The notes under the pieces: generated by a model
The model's database searches: none
What the model was told of the DNA's origin: nothing
What the model saw: only the letters and a program-made list of their open reading frames with translations
Position numbers and translations under genes: made by a program
In this document: piece by piece, positions 26,993 through 36,654 of the stretch
How positions within the stretch are numbered: position 1 is the stretch's first letter
Layout of the letters: every line of letters begins with the position of its first letter
Assembly: GCA_002127285.1 (NCBI GenBank)
Contig: NFUW01000002.1
Location: 257,744-321,743, forward strand
Direction of reading: 5' to 3'
Source of the DNA: Chitinophagaceae bacterium IBVUCB1
GTDB lineage: Bacteria > Bacteroidota > Bacteroidia > Chitinophagales > Chitinophagaceae
Length of the DNA: 64,000 nt

Positions 26993-28321
26993 TTACTCAT
27001 CGTCATTCTTGGCATCAAACAGGTCGTCTTTGTCCTTTACCTTTACAGTGGTTTTGTCTTTCAGTGTACGGGCTATTGCTCCGTAAGGTGCAGTTACTAC
27101 TTCTTCTCCTGCTTTCAGTCCATCCGTTATTTGTATGTACTCATTATCCTGAATACCTGTTTTTACATCGCGTATGCTAACCTTTTTATCTTTGGCATTA
27201 TAGACAAATACTACCTGCCTTACTTCGTCTGTTTCGCCTGCTGCTTTTTTCTTTTTCAGGCTATCGGGCCAGTCGCGGGTGGTAACGGCATTTACAGGTA
27301 CAGAAAGAATATCTCTTTCACGCCTTGTTTGTATTTCCACGCTGGCACTCATGCCCGGCTTGAAGACAAACCTGCCTTTTTGCAAATTGGCACTCAAATC
27401 TGCATAGCTCGATGGTAGTATCAGTATATGTACGGTGTAGTTAGTTACTTGGTCGGTACTTACCTGCGATGCCCCGCTTGCCTTGCTCGATACACTCACT
27501 TTAGATACCACACCTGTAAACTTGCGATTGCGGTATGCATCCGCTTCTATCATGGTTGTATCACCTATTTTTACTTTGGCAATATCCGTTTCGCTCACAT
27601 CTACCCGCACTTCAATACGGCTCATATCGGCTATCGTCAGCATTTCTGTACCTGCCATTTGCGCTGTACCTACCACACGCTCGCCCAGTTTTACATTCAG
27701 TGCAGACACCACACCAGTGCGAGGAGCAACGATGGTAGTGCGTTTCAGGTTTTCGCGAGATTGAGACAAACCTGCAGATGCAGCAGTTACACTATAATTA
27801 CCACCTGATACATTAGCGCGTGCAGCTTCAAAGCTTGCTTTAGCGCTCAGGAAGTTAGCTTTTACCTGCTCGTATTCCATAGCAGATATTACTTTGTCTT
27901 CATATAGTTTTGTATTCCTGTTGTAATTGGCTTGCGCTTGCTCAAAAGTCGCTTTGGCCTGCTCCATCATTTCTTTAGAGTTCACTACACGGGCACGTGT
28001 TTCCTGCACATTCGCTTCCGATTGTGTAACCAGCGAATTGTATATAGCAGGATTGATGCGAACCATCAGTTCTCCCTGATGCACGCTATCGCCCTCTGCA
28101 ATATTCAGTTCTATGATCTCGCCACTTACCTCGGGGCTTATCTTTACTTCGGTTTCGGGGTATATCTTGCCGCTTGCCGTTACAGTTTCGGTAATGGTAT
28201 GCGCGGCTGCTTTTTCAATAGCAACACTGGTACCCTTATCGCCCGATTTGCCAATCAGTATCAGTATTATTATCAAGGCTATACCGCCACCAATAATCCA
28301 CCAGAGTGTTTTCTTTTTCAT
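26993..28321 (-). CDS. HlyD/RND-type periplasmic adaptor subunit (MacA-like)
   Basis: The 442-residue protein has one N-terminal transmembrane helix (WWIIGGGIALIIILILIG). Then come the lipoyl-like halves (ASGKIYPETEVKISPEVSGEIIELNIAEGDSVHQGELMVRINP), a long coiled-coil hairpin (about 90-200), a second lipoyl half (RTTIVAPRTGVVSALNVKLGERV), the beta-barrel and a membrane-proximal domain. This is the adaptor of a tripartite efflux or export system. No inner-membrane pump or TolC-like gene is adjacent; metG lies upstream by 16 bp. The usual ABC (MacB) or RND partner must be elsewhere. Substrate unknown. Confidence 0.85.
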   Translation of the reverse strand: MKKKTLWWIIGGGIALIIILILIGKSGDKGTSVAIEKAAAHTITETVTASGKIYPETEVKISPEVSGEIIELNIAEGDSVHQGELMVRINPAIYNSLVTQSEANVQETRARVVNSKEMMEQAKATFEQAQANYNRNTKLYEDKVISAMEYEQVKANFLSAKASFEAARANVSGGNYSVTAASAGLSQSRENLKRTTIVAPRTGVVSALNVKLGERVVGTAQMAGTEMLTIADMSRIEVRVDVSETDIAKVKIGDTTMIEADAYRNRKFTGVVSKVSVSSKASGASQVSTDQVTNYTVHILILPSSYADLSANLQKGRFVFKPGMSASVEIQTRRERDILSVPVNAVTTRDWPDSLKKKKAAGETDEVRQVVFVYNAKDKKVSIRDVKTGIQDNEYIQITDGLKAGEEVVTAPYGAIARTLKDKTTVKVKDKDDLFDAKNDDE

Positions 28322-28337
28322 TTGTGCAGTGCTATTT

Positions 28338-30434
28338 TTACTTCACCTCGCTGCCGTTCATAGCGGCATCCAAAGGTGATACGAATATTAGTTTTCCTTC
28401 TTCGTTTTGTGCCATCAGTATCATCCCCTTACTTTCTATACCCCTCATCTTGCGAGGTGCAAGGTTGGCAACAACTGTTACACGCTTACCTATTATCTCC
28501 TCTGGGCTGAAGTGCATGGCAATGCCTGATAGAACCGTGCGTTTTTCGTACCCAAGGTCTATTTCCAGTTTCAGCAGTTTATCTGCTTTCTCTACTTTTT
28601 CGGCGTGGAGTATAGTGCCTGCACGCAGGTCTATCTTAGCAAAATCATCAATTGTTATTTCCGGCTTTTGAGCAGGTATGGCAGATTGTTGCTCGATTGT
28701 TTCGTTTTGTTGCGTTTTTTGCACATTTTCATTTTTTACAAGGTTAGCATGCAGCTTTTCGACCTGTGCTTTTATTTCATCGTCCTCTATTTTTCTGAAT
28801 AACAGTTCAGGAGCTTTTAGTGGATAACCAGCATTCAAGAGGTTCATTTTGCCTGCATTTTCCCAGTCAAGCATACGGTCAACTACTTTCATCATGCTGC
28901 ACATTTTCTTGGCAGTAAATGGCAGGAATGGATTGGCGAGTATTGCAAGATTGGCGGTAAGCTGCAGGCAGATATGCAGACAGTTGTCTATCAGCTTTTG
29001 GTTATCAGGGTTTTCTGCCAGCCACTTGGCTACTATCCATGGCTCTTTATCCTGCATATACTTATTGCCTTTGCGGGCAAGGTCTACGACTTCGTAGAGC
29101 GCATCGCGGAATTTATAGTTTTCGATGGCTGACTCTATGGCTGCTTTGGCGGCTTGTATATCTGCTATCAGTGCTTTATCCGCATCGTCCATTACATCGG
29201 CATGGAGTTTGGGAACTCGGCCGCCGCATAATTTGTGCATCAGTACGAAAGCGCGATTTACAAAGTTGCCGAATACGGATACCAATTCGTTATTAGTCCT
29301 GTCCTGAAAGTCTTTCCATGTAAAATCGTTGTCTTTGGCTTCAGGGGCGTTAGCGCAGAGTACATAGCGAAGCACGTCTTGCTGCTCCGGAAAGTCTTTG
29401 ATATACTCGTGTACCCACACAGCCCAGTTGCGAGATGTAGATACTTTTTCGCCCTCAATGTTCAGAAACTCATTGGCAGGCACATTATCTGGCAGCACAT
29501 AGCTACCATGTGCCTTGAGCATGGCGGGGAATATAATGCAATGAAATACAATATTATCCTTGCCTATGAAATGCACCAGTTTGGTATCTTCTTTCTGCCA
29601 GTAGTCGCTCCACATAGGTGTCAGCTCTTTAGTAGCGCTGATATAGCCAATGGGTGCATCGAACCAAACATACATTACCTTGCCCTCTGCACCTGCTATG
29701 GGTACGGGTACACCCCAATTGCTGTCGCGCGTCATGGCGCGGGGGTGCAGGCCGCTATCTATCCAGCTTTTGCACTGTCCATATACATTGGCTTTCCACT
29801 CATCTTTTTTACCTGCTACTATCCACTCGTTCAGCCACGACTCGTATTTATTCAGCGGAAAGTACCAATGCTTGGTGCTGCGTTTTACAGGTACGGCATT
29901 GCTTAACGCGCTTCGTGGGTTTATTAATTGTTCGGGCGACAGGGAAGTGCCGCATTTTTCGCACTGGTCGCCATAAGCATTTTCGTTGCCGCATACAGGG
30001 CAAGTGCCAACTATATAGCGGTCTGCCAGAAATACTTTTGCATCTTCGTCGTAATACTGCTCAGTTTCTTTTTCTTCAAATACACCATCGTCGTACAGTT
30101 TTTTAAAGAAAGCCTGTGCCGTTTCGTGGTGGGTGGGGTTACTGGTACGTGAATATATATCGAAAGAGATGCCCATTTGGCTAAAGCTCTCTTTGATAAG
30201 AGCATGGTATTTATCTACTACTTGCTGCGGGGTAATGCCCTCTTTCATAGCGCGGATGGTGATGGGTACACCATGTTCATCGCTGCCGCAAACAAATTTT
30301 ACGTCCCTTTTTTGCGCACGCTGGTAGCGCACATATATATCCGATGGCAGAAAACACCCTGCCAGATGCCCGATGTGTACGGGGCCGTTGGCGTAGGGCA
30401 ATGCTGCCGTTACTAATATCCTTTTATAATCCAT
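28338..30434 (-). CDS. metG: Methionyl-tRNA synthetase with C-terminal tRNA-binding domain
   Basis: It charges tRNA-Met. The 698-residue protein has the class I HIGH motif ([16 protein letters not shown]), a zinc knuckle with four cysteines ([18 protein letters not shown]), and the KMSKS variant [11 protein letters not shown]. After the anticodon-binding helices, a low-complexity linker (about 560-590) leads to a C-terminal EMAP/Trbp111-like OB domain ([22 protein letters not shown]) that binds tRNA. Length and layout match Bacteroidota MetG. It lies 16 bp before the adaptor gene. Confidence 0.97.
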   Translation of the reverse strand: MDYKRILVTAALPYANGPVHIGHLAGCFLPSDIYVRYQRAQKRDVKFVCGSDEHGVPITIRAMKEGITPQQVVDKYHALIKESFSQMGISFDIYSRTSNPTHHETAQAFFKKLYDDGVFEEKETEQYYDEDAKVFLADRYIVGTCPVCGNENAYGDQCEKCGTSLSPEQLINPRSALSNAVPVKRSTKHWYFPLNKYESWLNEWIVAGKKDEWKANVYGQCKSWIDSGLHPRAMTRDSNWGVPVPIAGAEGKVMYVWFDAPIGYISATKELTPMWSDYWQKEDTKLVHFIGKDNIVFHCIIFPAMLKAHGSYVLPDNVPANEFLNIEGEKVSTSRNWAVWVHEYIKDFPEQQDVLRYVLCANAPEAKDNDFTWKDFQDRTNNELVSVFGNFVNRAFVLMHKLCGGRVPKLHADVMDDADKALIADIQAAKAAIESAIENYKFRDALYEVVDLARKGNKYMQDKEPWIVAKWLAENPDNQKLIDNCLHICLQLTANLAILANPFLPFTAKKMCSMMKVVDRMLDWENAGKMNLLNAGYPLKAPELLFRKIEDDEIKAQVEKLHANLVKNENVQKTQQNETIEQQSAIPAQKPEITIDDFAKIDLRAGTILHAEKVEKADKLLKLEIDLGYEKRTVLSGIAMHFSPEEIIGKRVTVVANLAPRKMRGIESKGMILMAQNEEGKLIFVSPLDAAMNGSEVK

Positions 30435-30630
30435 GCCTGAATGTCCTGTAAATCAGGCTGCAAGATAAGCCGAATAGGGGATTGATTTGACAGGCAGCGG
30501 TGGTGATTTACGATTTATTTAAAGGTTTGATGTAAGATGTATTATGAATTGTTTTATAGTGTAGTATGTTGCAACGAACGTAAGCTAAAATGTATGGCTG
30601 TTTACGATAACAAATACACTACAAAAAATA

Positions 30631-30660
30631 ATACGGGCAAGGTTGTAACCTTGCCCGTAT
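30631..30660 (-). terminator. Terminator of the T9SS cargo gene at 30673
   Basis: A 14-bp perfect stem (ATACGGGCAAGGTT and its complement, loop GT) is followed on the minus strand by TATTTTTTG. It lies 12 bp past the stop codon at 30673. Confidence 0.85.
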
Positions 30661-30672
30661 TGCTATAAATAA

Positions 30673-32616
30673 CTATTTACTGATTGATACCTTATACTGC
30701 ATATCATTCAGCCTGATGGTGTATATGCCGGCAGGCAGGTGTTGCAGGTTTAATGGTTTGGTATTGCCACTTGATATGCTTAGCGCCCTTTCTGTATATA
30801 CAGTTTGCCCCATGCTGTTGATGACTATAATATTCACGTTGTTCAGTGTAGTATTTGTTTTGATACTGAAGATGCCGTCGTAGCTTGGGTTTGGTGATAT
30901 GGTGATATTATCTGTATAGTTAACAGAGCCTATACCAGCCGCCACAATCATTGTGAGTTGTTGTGTTTGTGTTTTAGGGTTGGGGCAACTATCGTTGCAG
31001 ATTAGTTGGCAACTGATAACATCTGCATTAGCCAAAAAAGAAGTGGTATATGTGTTTGATGTAACACCAGCAGTGGTAGTACCGTTTTTCTTCCAGATGT
31101 ATTGCTTATTTGTACAATTGGTGGTATTAGCCGTGAATGTAACAGTGTCTCCTGCCTTAATGCTCACACCTGTATTAGCCGTAAGTGATAGTGTAGGTGC
31201 TGTTACGGGTTTTACATCTATTGTAATAGAATCTGTAAAATTGGGGCAAGCAGGTACAAACGACATGTAGGTAGTTTTTGTAGTGGGTGTAGCTACAGGG
31301 TTGGTGCATGTAGTGCAGCTAAGGCTGCCGGGAGGGCCGGATACGATAGACCAATTGTTGCCGCCTGAAAGCATAACTGACTGACCCTGGCAAACAAATG
31401 TATCTGGCATTGTTATTGCCACACCAAATGGAGAAATTTGCATTGCAAAAGACCTGTTAATAACAATACCAGGTGACAGGCAACTAGAGTCCTTTATTGT
31501 GAAAATTAGTGTACGGAACATAGGACTTCCCAATGGCCAAAACCAGTTGTAGTTTACGCGTATAGAGTCGGTATATTGCCCGGAATAAGAAACTGTTGCA
31601 CCTGGTGTAGTAAACATATGATTGTCTGATACTACTATTTTTGTCGCAGGATTGGTTGATTTGATATCGAACCCGAAACCGAAAGATGTTCCCGGGCATA
31701 CTGTAACACCCCATGTGCTTGCCACACAATTTGTTAATGCTACAAACGGAGAAGTGGTAATAGAAGAAGAGGTAGAACAAGGTAAGACAACAAAACGCAT
31801 TTCGCGAATGACAGAGCCAATTAATATGCCATTTCTGAACTCCCTTACTCGCAATGCACAAACGTTTTCTCCCAAGGTAGCAGGAGTGAAACCCATGTTG
31901 CCTGTAGGAGAGCTAATAGTTGTAGTATTGTTTGTTTGAAAGGGGTTGGAAGGTATAGAAAGTGCCGGGCTGCTTGTGTTTAATGCAGCCGATATAGCCG
32001 TTGTACAGTTGGTAGCTGTTTGAACATTTACTAAGTCTGTAACCAATGAATCTCCATTGGGGTCTACTGCTACCGAATTGTAATTATAAGGGTTGGCAGA
32101 ACAAGCATATGCAATTGGTTTGTTTATAAAATACGGAGATGAGTTGCCTTGAAACATCCCCAAATTATTAAACGTAGTAGATGTATAAAATATTGAGCTT
32201 GATACATTTACAGATATAGCTCTGTTTACATATGATACGCCGAATTTCCATGCATTACAACGGTATGGCAAGGTTATCAATGCACTGTATAATACTTCTT
32301 TGTACCCTGGTATGGAAGATGATGTCTGTGTGCATTTAGTTGGGTAAGCGGGACAGGATGGAGGTAAATTAACAGCAGATGTTTTTGATAATGTTGATGT
32401 AAGCACGGCTGTACTGCAGGTATTGGTAATACAAAGCGACATAGTGTTAGGCTCTGCAATGCCTACACATTCAAAGTAAGATTTGAAAATAACCCGGTAT
32501 GTCGAGTCGGCAATCCATTCGTATGTTATTTCTCCGCCAGCTAAATTTTGGGCACGCGTACCATTGGTTGTAAGGATAGTCAAGCAGAAGATTAACAGGT
32601 GCAAATATTTTTTCAT
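30673..32616 (-). CDS. T9SS type A cargo, copy A of a tandem paralogous pair
   Basis: The 647-residue protein has a signal peptide (about 1-22, ending TRAQ) and then GGEITYEWIADSTYRVIFKSYFECVG, the start of a Bacteroidota surface family also seen in the gene at 32686. Several Ig/PKD-like segments follow (for example VCQGQSVMLSGGNNWSIV, and a tandem SCTTCTNPVATP). It ends in a T9SS type A sorting domain: ITISPNPSYDGIFSIKTN, then QTVYTERALSISSGNTKPLNLQHLPAGIYTIRLNDM. It should be surface-exposed. The paralogue begins 70 bp upstream on the same strand and shares its sorting-domain DNA, so the two arose by tandem duplication. Ligand unknown. Confidence 0.85.
   Translation of the reverse strand: MKKYLHLLIFCLTILTTNGTRAQNLAGGEITYEWIADSTYRVIFKSYFECVGIAEPNTMSLCITNTCSTAVLTSTLSKTSAVNLPPSCPAYPTKCTQTSSSIPGYKEVLYSALITLPYRCNAWKFGVSYVNRAISVNVSSSIFYTSTTFNNLGMFQGNSSPYFINKPIAYACSANPYNYNSVAVDPNGDSLVTDLVNVQTATNCTTAISAALNTSSPALSIPSNPFQTNNTTTISSPTGNMGFTPATLGENVCALRVREFRNGILIGSVIREMRFVVLPCSTSSSITTSPFVALTNCVASTWGVTVCPGTSFGFGFDIKSTNPATKIVVSDNHMFTTPGATVSYSGQYTDSIRVNYNWFWPLGSPMFRTLIFTIKDSSCLSPGIVINRSFAMQISPFGVAITMPDTFVCQGQSVMLSGGNNWSIVSGPPGSLSCTTCTNPVATPTTKTTYMSFVPACPNFTDSITIDVKPVTAPTLSLTANTGVSIKAGDTVTFTANTTNCTNKQYIWKKNGTTTAGVTSNTYTTSFLANADVISCQLICNDSCPNPKTQTQQLTMIVAAGIGSVNYTDNITISPNPSYDGIFSIKTNTTLNNVNIIVINSMGQTVYTERALSISSGNTKPLNLQHLPAGIYTIRLNDMQYKVSISK
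30706..30906 (-). repeat. Sorting-domain DNA shared with the paralogue (copy A)
   Basis: Aligned ungapped with 32719-32919, this 201-bp stretch has about 16 mismatches by eye (about 92% identity). The rest of the two genes is much more different, so this block was kept alike by recent recombination or gene conversion. Confidence 0.75.
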
Positions 32617-32618
32617 AG

Positions 32619-32666
32619 AGTATGTTTTGAGAATAGACAGTTGATAATTTGTAATTGTTAGGGATT
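32619..32666 (-). repeat. Duplicated 5' leader (copy A)
   Basis: 48 bp just before the start codon of copy A matches 34971-35018 before copy B with 3 differences by eye. The duplicated leader suggests the unit copied included upstream sequence, or that a shared regulatory element is kept. Confidence 0.75.
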
Positions 32667-32685
32667 AGTATGATTTTTTTGACAG

Positions 32686-34968
32686 TTATCGCTGAATTGT
32701 TATAGACTTAGCTATATGATTCAGCCTGATGGTATATATGCCGGCAGGCAGGTGTTGCAGGTTTAATACTTTGGTATTGCCACTTGATATGCTTAGCACT
32801 TTTTCTGTATATACAGTTTGCCCCATGCGGTTAATGACTGTAATATTCGCGTTGTTAAGTGTTGTATTTGTTTTGATACTGAAGATGCCATCGTAGCTGG
32901 GGTTGGGCGATATGGTGATGCCATTGTTATGATGCAGATTATTTATACTATTCAGTACAAGTATCTGTATGGCATGGCTGTTCTGCGTGTTTGCAGGCAT
33001 ACAAGGGTCTTTGCAAATAAGCCTGCAATGCACATATACCATCGTGTCTTGGAATGTTGTAGTCCATGTGCTGCTGTTAGCACCTGGTATATCTATACCA
33101 TTTACAGCCCATTGATACGATGGAGAGGTACAGCCTACAGAGGTAGCAGTAAATGTGGTAGGGTAGTTTCTGATTGCAATATACCCCAAGCCTGACTTTA
33201 TAGTAATAGATGGAGTAGTGTTATTGACGGGCAGCACGCTAACCTGCATGGTATCAACATTAGCCGTATTACAGCCTCTATCAAAACTAGTAAGTATGTA
33301 TTGAGTAGTAGTAGTCGGTGACGCTAAAGGGTTTTTGCATTGTGTGCAGCTTAAAGAGCCATTTGTGCCCGAAATATTATTCCATTGTATATTGCCTGCC
33401 CACGATGATGCCCACGATGGATTTAGCATGGCTATTTCTCCTGCGCAAATAGCAGTATCATTACCAGCATGTAGCACTGGTATTCTTGGCAATACCTCAA
33501 CAATAATATTGTCCGTATTAAAACCACATGCGGCATTGCCTGTACTCATAACATGATATACTGTAGTGACTACAGGCTTGGCGACAGGTGTGATGCAATT
33601 GGTGCAACTAAGACTTGAACCTGAACCCGATACGACAGACCATGTATAATTGCTACTGCCTTTTACGGATAATATAGCAGAATCTCCCGGGCAAATAATA
33701 GTGTCATTTGCAGCAATAGTAGCAGGGGTTATGTTGATGGGTATATTATACGTTGAATATAACATAATGCCTGGCGGACGGCATGTAGAATCTTTTACTG
33801 TTATAACGAAGTTTTTGAGCCCGCCATCAAAACGACCTGGCACCCAACTGAATATTCCTTTTACAGAATCGTTCCTTTGGTTGTGGTAAGTAACTGTAGC
33901 TCCGGGTAATGAAAAACTACTGTTGTCACTTAGTATAAGTACTGTATTGGGCTGCGAAGATTTTACGTAAAAACAGAAGTTTACATTTTTGCCGATACAG
34001 CTCTCAATTTGTGTAGGGCCTAAGGGTAAGCCTAAAGCCATAGTAGGGCTGCAAGTAGTATCTATGGAGGCAATAAACTTCTGTGTGTCTTGTATATATG
34101 GCAATACCGCAATGTTCACATCCCGCATCACTGTTCCTATTAATACTCCGTTGCGATATTCCCTAATACGATAGCAGAGCGTATGGTTGCCAAGGACATG
34201 TGGCGTGAAATTTATTTGCCCGTTTGATGCCAATGAAAATGTATTATTTGTTTGCAATGGATTGTTTGGAACTGATAATACAGGAGTTGCGGACACGAAA
34301 CTTACTTGTAGTGGAGTGTCTGAACAAGATAGGACGCCTGTGCGCGGTTGTATGAGTTCAATAGTCAATGAGTCGCCATCAGGGTCTATCGTGCCATTGT
34401 GATAGGTGTTTGGTTGATTAAGTAACGCATATGTAAAAGCCCGAATGCTGAAGTAAGGTGATGAATTGAAGCGGTATGTGCCAGTATTGTTAAAGGTACA
34501 TTCCGTATAATAAGGTGTTGTGCTTGCGTTTTGAATATTGTTGGAAGCTGCACGGTAGTTGAGGTGAGTGAATATTTTCCAAGCATTGCATCGCGATGGT
34601 AGAGTAACTGTTGCATGATACCATCGGAGTTGGAAACCAGGAATAGATGAACCTATGCTATCACAAGATGTTTTTACCCAAGAACAGGAGGGGCTTGAGT
34701 AAACGCCAACATCTATACCAGGTATAGGGGCTGTCCATCTGTTTAAAGTAACTGTAAAACCAGCATTATTGCATGGGTTTTTAAAACATAATGGTACTGT
34801 AGCTGGTGCAGTATCTCCGGGGCAACCTCTATATAGTTTGAAATAAAAACGGTAAGTAGAATCGCTTATCCATTCATATGCTATTTCGCCTGCTGCTACA
34901 TTTTGTGCCGAAACATTCTTAGCAAATAACAAAATTAAAAAGAAGAATAAAGGTATATAGCGTTTCAC
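32686..34968 (-). CDS. T9SS type A cargo, copy B of a tandem paralogous pair
   Basis: The 760-residue protein starts at a GTG (34968). A signal peptide (about 1-21, ending VSAQ) leads to AGEIAYEWISDSTYRFYFKLYRGCPG, matching copy A. Three or four PKD/Ig-like repeats follow, each with an SxSCTxC-N-P-x-A-x-P signature (GSSLSCTNCITPVAKP, NGSLSCTQCKNPLASP). The protein ends with the same T9SS type A sorting domain as copy A. It is longer than copy A by about one Ig-like repeat, which fits repeat gain or loss. It should be secreted and anchored at the surface; ligand unknown. Confidence 0.85.
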   Translation of the reverse strand: MKRYIPLFFFLILLFAKNVSAQNVAAGEIAYEWISDSTYRFYFKLYRGCPGDTAPATVPLCFKNPCNNAGFTVTLNRWTAPIPGIDVGVYSSPSCSWVKTSCDSIGSSIPGFQLRWYHATVTLPSRCNAWKIFTHLNYRAASNNIQNASTTPYYTECTFNNTGTYRFNSSPYFSIRAFTYALLNQPNTYHNGTIDPDGDSLTIELIQPRTGVLSCSDTPLQVSFVSATPVLSVPNNPLQTNNTFSLASNGQINFTPHVLGNHTLCYRIREYRNGVLIGTVMRDVNIAVLPYIQDTQKFIASIDTTCSPTMALGLPLGPTQIESCIGKNVNFCFYVKSSQPNTVLILSDNSSFSLPGATVTYHNQRNDSVKGIFSWVPGRFDGGLKNFVITVKDSTCRPPGIMLYSTYNIPINITPATIAANDTIICPGDSAILSVKGSSNYTWSVVSGSGSSLSCTNCITPVAKPVVTTVYHVMSTGNAACGFNTDNIIVEVLPRIPVLHAGNDTAICAGEIAMLNPSWASSWAGNIQWNNISGTNGSLSCTQCKNPLASPTTTTQYILTSFDRGCNTANVDTMQVSVLPVNNTTPSITIKSGLGYIAIRNYPTTFTATSVGCTSPSYQWAVNGIDIPGANSSTWTTTFQDTMVYVHCRLICKDPCMPANTQNSHAIQILVLNSINNLHHNNGITISPNPSYDGIFSIKTNTTLNNANITVINRMGQTVYTEKVLSISSGNTKVLNLQHLPAGIYTIRLNHIAKSITIQR
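32719..32919 (-). repeat. Sorting-domain DNA shared with the paralogue (copy B)
   Basis: Partner of 30706-30906; see that entry for identity. It encodes the PNPSYDGIFSIKTNTTLNN to AGIYTIRLN part of the sorting domain. Confidence 0.75.
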
Positions 34969-34970
34969 TG

Positions 34971-35018
34971 AGTATGTTTTGAGGATAGACAGTTGATAAT
35001 TTGCAATCGTTAGGGATT
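34971..35018 (-). repeat. Duplicated 5' leader (copy B)
   Basis: Partner of 32619-32666, directly before the GTG start at 34968. Confidence 0.75.
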
Positions 35019-35076
35019 GTAGTTACATATTTTGTCAAATAGGTTTATTTCAATACTTAAAACTAACAAGTATTTT

Positions 35077-35850
35077 CTACCTCCAACCGGCTTCCAATAC
35101 CTTCTTCATCTCATAGTCTGTAAAGTCAATCTTTACAGGTACAACGGATGAATAGCCTTCTTCTAATGCTTGTACATCGGTATCGGGGTGTTCGTCCATA
35201 TTGATGAACTTGCCTGTCATCCAGTAATAATCTTTGCCACGTGGGTCGGTACGATGGTCAAACTCTTCTTTCCACCAAGCATACGCCTGCCTGCATATTT
35301 TTATACCTCTGTATAGCTCTTTGGGCAGCTTAGGTATGTTTACGTTCAGCAATGTATGTTCGGGCATGGGGTTGGCAAGCATACGTTGCGCTACGGTACG
35401 GGCTACTTCTTTGGCAAGTGAAAAATCTGCCTCGTGGCGGAAGTCGAGCAACGACAATCCTGCGGATGGTATGCCTTCAATCGCTGCTTCCATGGCGGCA
35501 CTCATGGTGCCGCTGTATATGATATTGATAGAATGGTTGGCTCCGTGGTTGATGCCGCTAAGACAGAGGTCGGCTTTGCGGTGCAGTATTTTATCGCGCG
35601 CCAGCTTTACGCAGTCTGCGGGTGTGCCACTGCATTCCCATGCCTCTACATCGCCGAATATATCGGATTTTTTGAGGCGCAACGGCTCGCCGATGGTAAT
35701 AGCATGACCCATGCCAGATTGCGGTTTGTCGGGTGCTACTACCACTACTTGCCCTAAATCTCTAACTGCATCTACCAGATTGCCAATGCCTGGCGCGGTA
35801 ATGCCATCGTCGTTGGTAATAAGTATCAGTGGTTTGCTATCATTTGCCAT
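35077..35850 (-). CDS. surE: 5'/3'-nucleotidase SurE
   Basis: Metal-dependent phosphatase that dephosphorylates nucleoside 5'- or 3'-monophosphates. The 257-residue protein opens with PLILITNDDGITAPGI, whose Asp-Asp pair binds metal, then VVVAPDKPQSGMGHAIT, CSGTPADCVKLA and LCLSGINHGANHSINIIYSGTMSAAMEA. All are the expected SurE motifs. It is last in a same-strand cluster after the ABC permease (9 bp gap), with the SDR and ABC ATPase genes before that. Confidence 0.95.
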   Translation of the reverse strand: MANDSKPLILITNDDGITAPGIGNLVDAVRDLGQVVVVAPDKPQSGMGHAITIGEPLRLKKSDIFGDVEAWECSGTPADCVKLARDKILHRKADLCLSGINHGANHSINIIYSGTMSAAMEAAIEGIPSAGLSLLDFRHEADFSLAKEVARTVAQRMLANPMPEHTLLNVNIPKLPKELYRGIKICRQAYAWWKEEFDHRTDPRGKDYYWMTGKFINMDEHPDTDVQALEEGYSSVVPVKIDFTDYEMKKVLEAGWR

Positions 35851-35859
35851 GATGCAAAT

Positions 35860-36648
35860 TTACCAATCGCGGCGCATCAAAACCCGCCTGCCGATAAGAT
35901 AATATAAACATATCCAAACCAGCGATGTGATGATATAGGATAGCGTAGGTGGTGCATCTTTGATATTCAGCATGGCTTTTGCCATATCCATCAGCGGAAA
36001 GGGTAGCAATTCATCGCTGCTTTGCAGCGGCAGGTAGTTGCCCGCTTTGAAGTCGAGTTTCCAGTTGATAAGGTTTTTCAGCAGGGTTTCGATAATCATG
36101 TTGTACAGAAAGAAAATGCCGATACTGATACCACTGCGTTTGAACAGGATAGCTACCAATAAGCTGAAGCCAAAATAATTGATGGTAGTAATAAAGGCAT
36201 AGAATAGCTTTTCGATATTTCCGGGAAACTCGCTGAAGCTACCATAGCTGCCGCCAAATACCATGCCCAGTAAGAATACATATAGTGTAGTTAGTATGGA
36301 TAGTACGAGTACCACTATCCATTTGGCATGATAAAACTCTAATCTGCTCCATCCATCAATAATGTTTTGCCTGTTGGTACGAAACTGGTATTCGTTTGTA
36401 GTGATGATGATGATGAGTATAGATAGAAATATTACAAAGAAACTTGTCCAGAAGCCGAGGTTTTCCCATACATGAGAAAAGGTATAGGCTTGGTTCAGAA
36501 TATTGACATCGCCTGCCCCTAATTTCAAAACACCGCCACTGATGCCATAATTCCACGCTGCGAGGAGGAATGTGAAGCATCCTATTAGTATCCAAAACGT
36601 GCGGTAGCGTTTCAGTTTCAGCCATTCTATTGCGAGTAGTGATTGCAT
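35860..36648 (-). CDS. ABC-2 type transporter permease
   Basis: The 262-residue membrane protein has about six hydrophobic segments and a short cytoplasmic start. The early WLKLKRYRTFWILIGCFTFLLAAW, the ITTNEYQFRTNRQNIIDGWSRLEFYHAKWIVV stretch, and the spacing of helices fit the ABC-2 permease family. The ATPase gene is 6 bp upstream on the same strand, so they form a pair. Substrate unknown; such small pairs often handle drugs, bacitracin-like peptides or gliding-related export. Confidence 0.88.
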   Translation of the reverse strand: MQSLLAIEWLKLKRYRTFWILIGCFTFLLAAWNYGISGGVLKLGAGDVNILNQAYTFSHVWENLGFWTSFFVIFLSILIIIITTNEYQFRTNRQNIIDGWSRLEFYHAKWIVVLVLSILTTLYVFLLGMVFGGSYGSFSEFPGNIEKLFYAFITTINYFGFSLLVAILFKRSGISIGIFFLYNMIIETLLKNLINWKLDFKAGNYLPLQSSDELLPFPLMDMAKAMLNIKDAPPTLSYIITSLVWICLYYLIGRRVLMRRDW

Positions 36649-36654
36649 ACGTTT

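Noticed and set aside
29235-29906. 223-codon plus-strand frame opposite metG
   Set aside because: Antisense to the synthetase core; no signal or domain seen.
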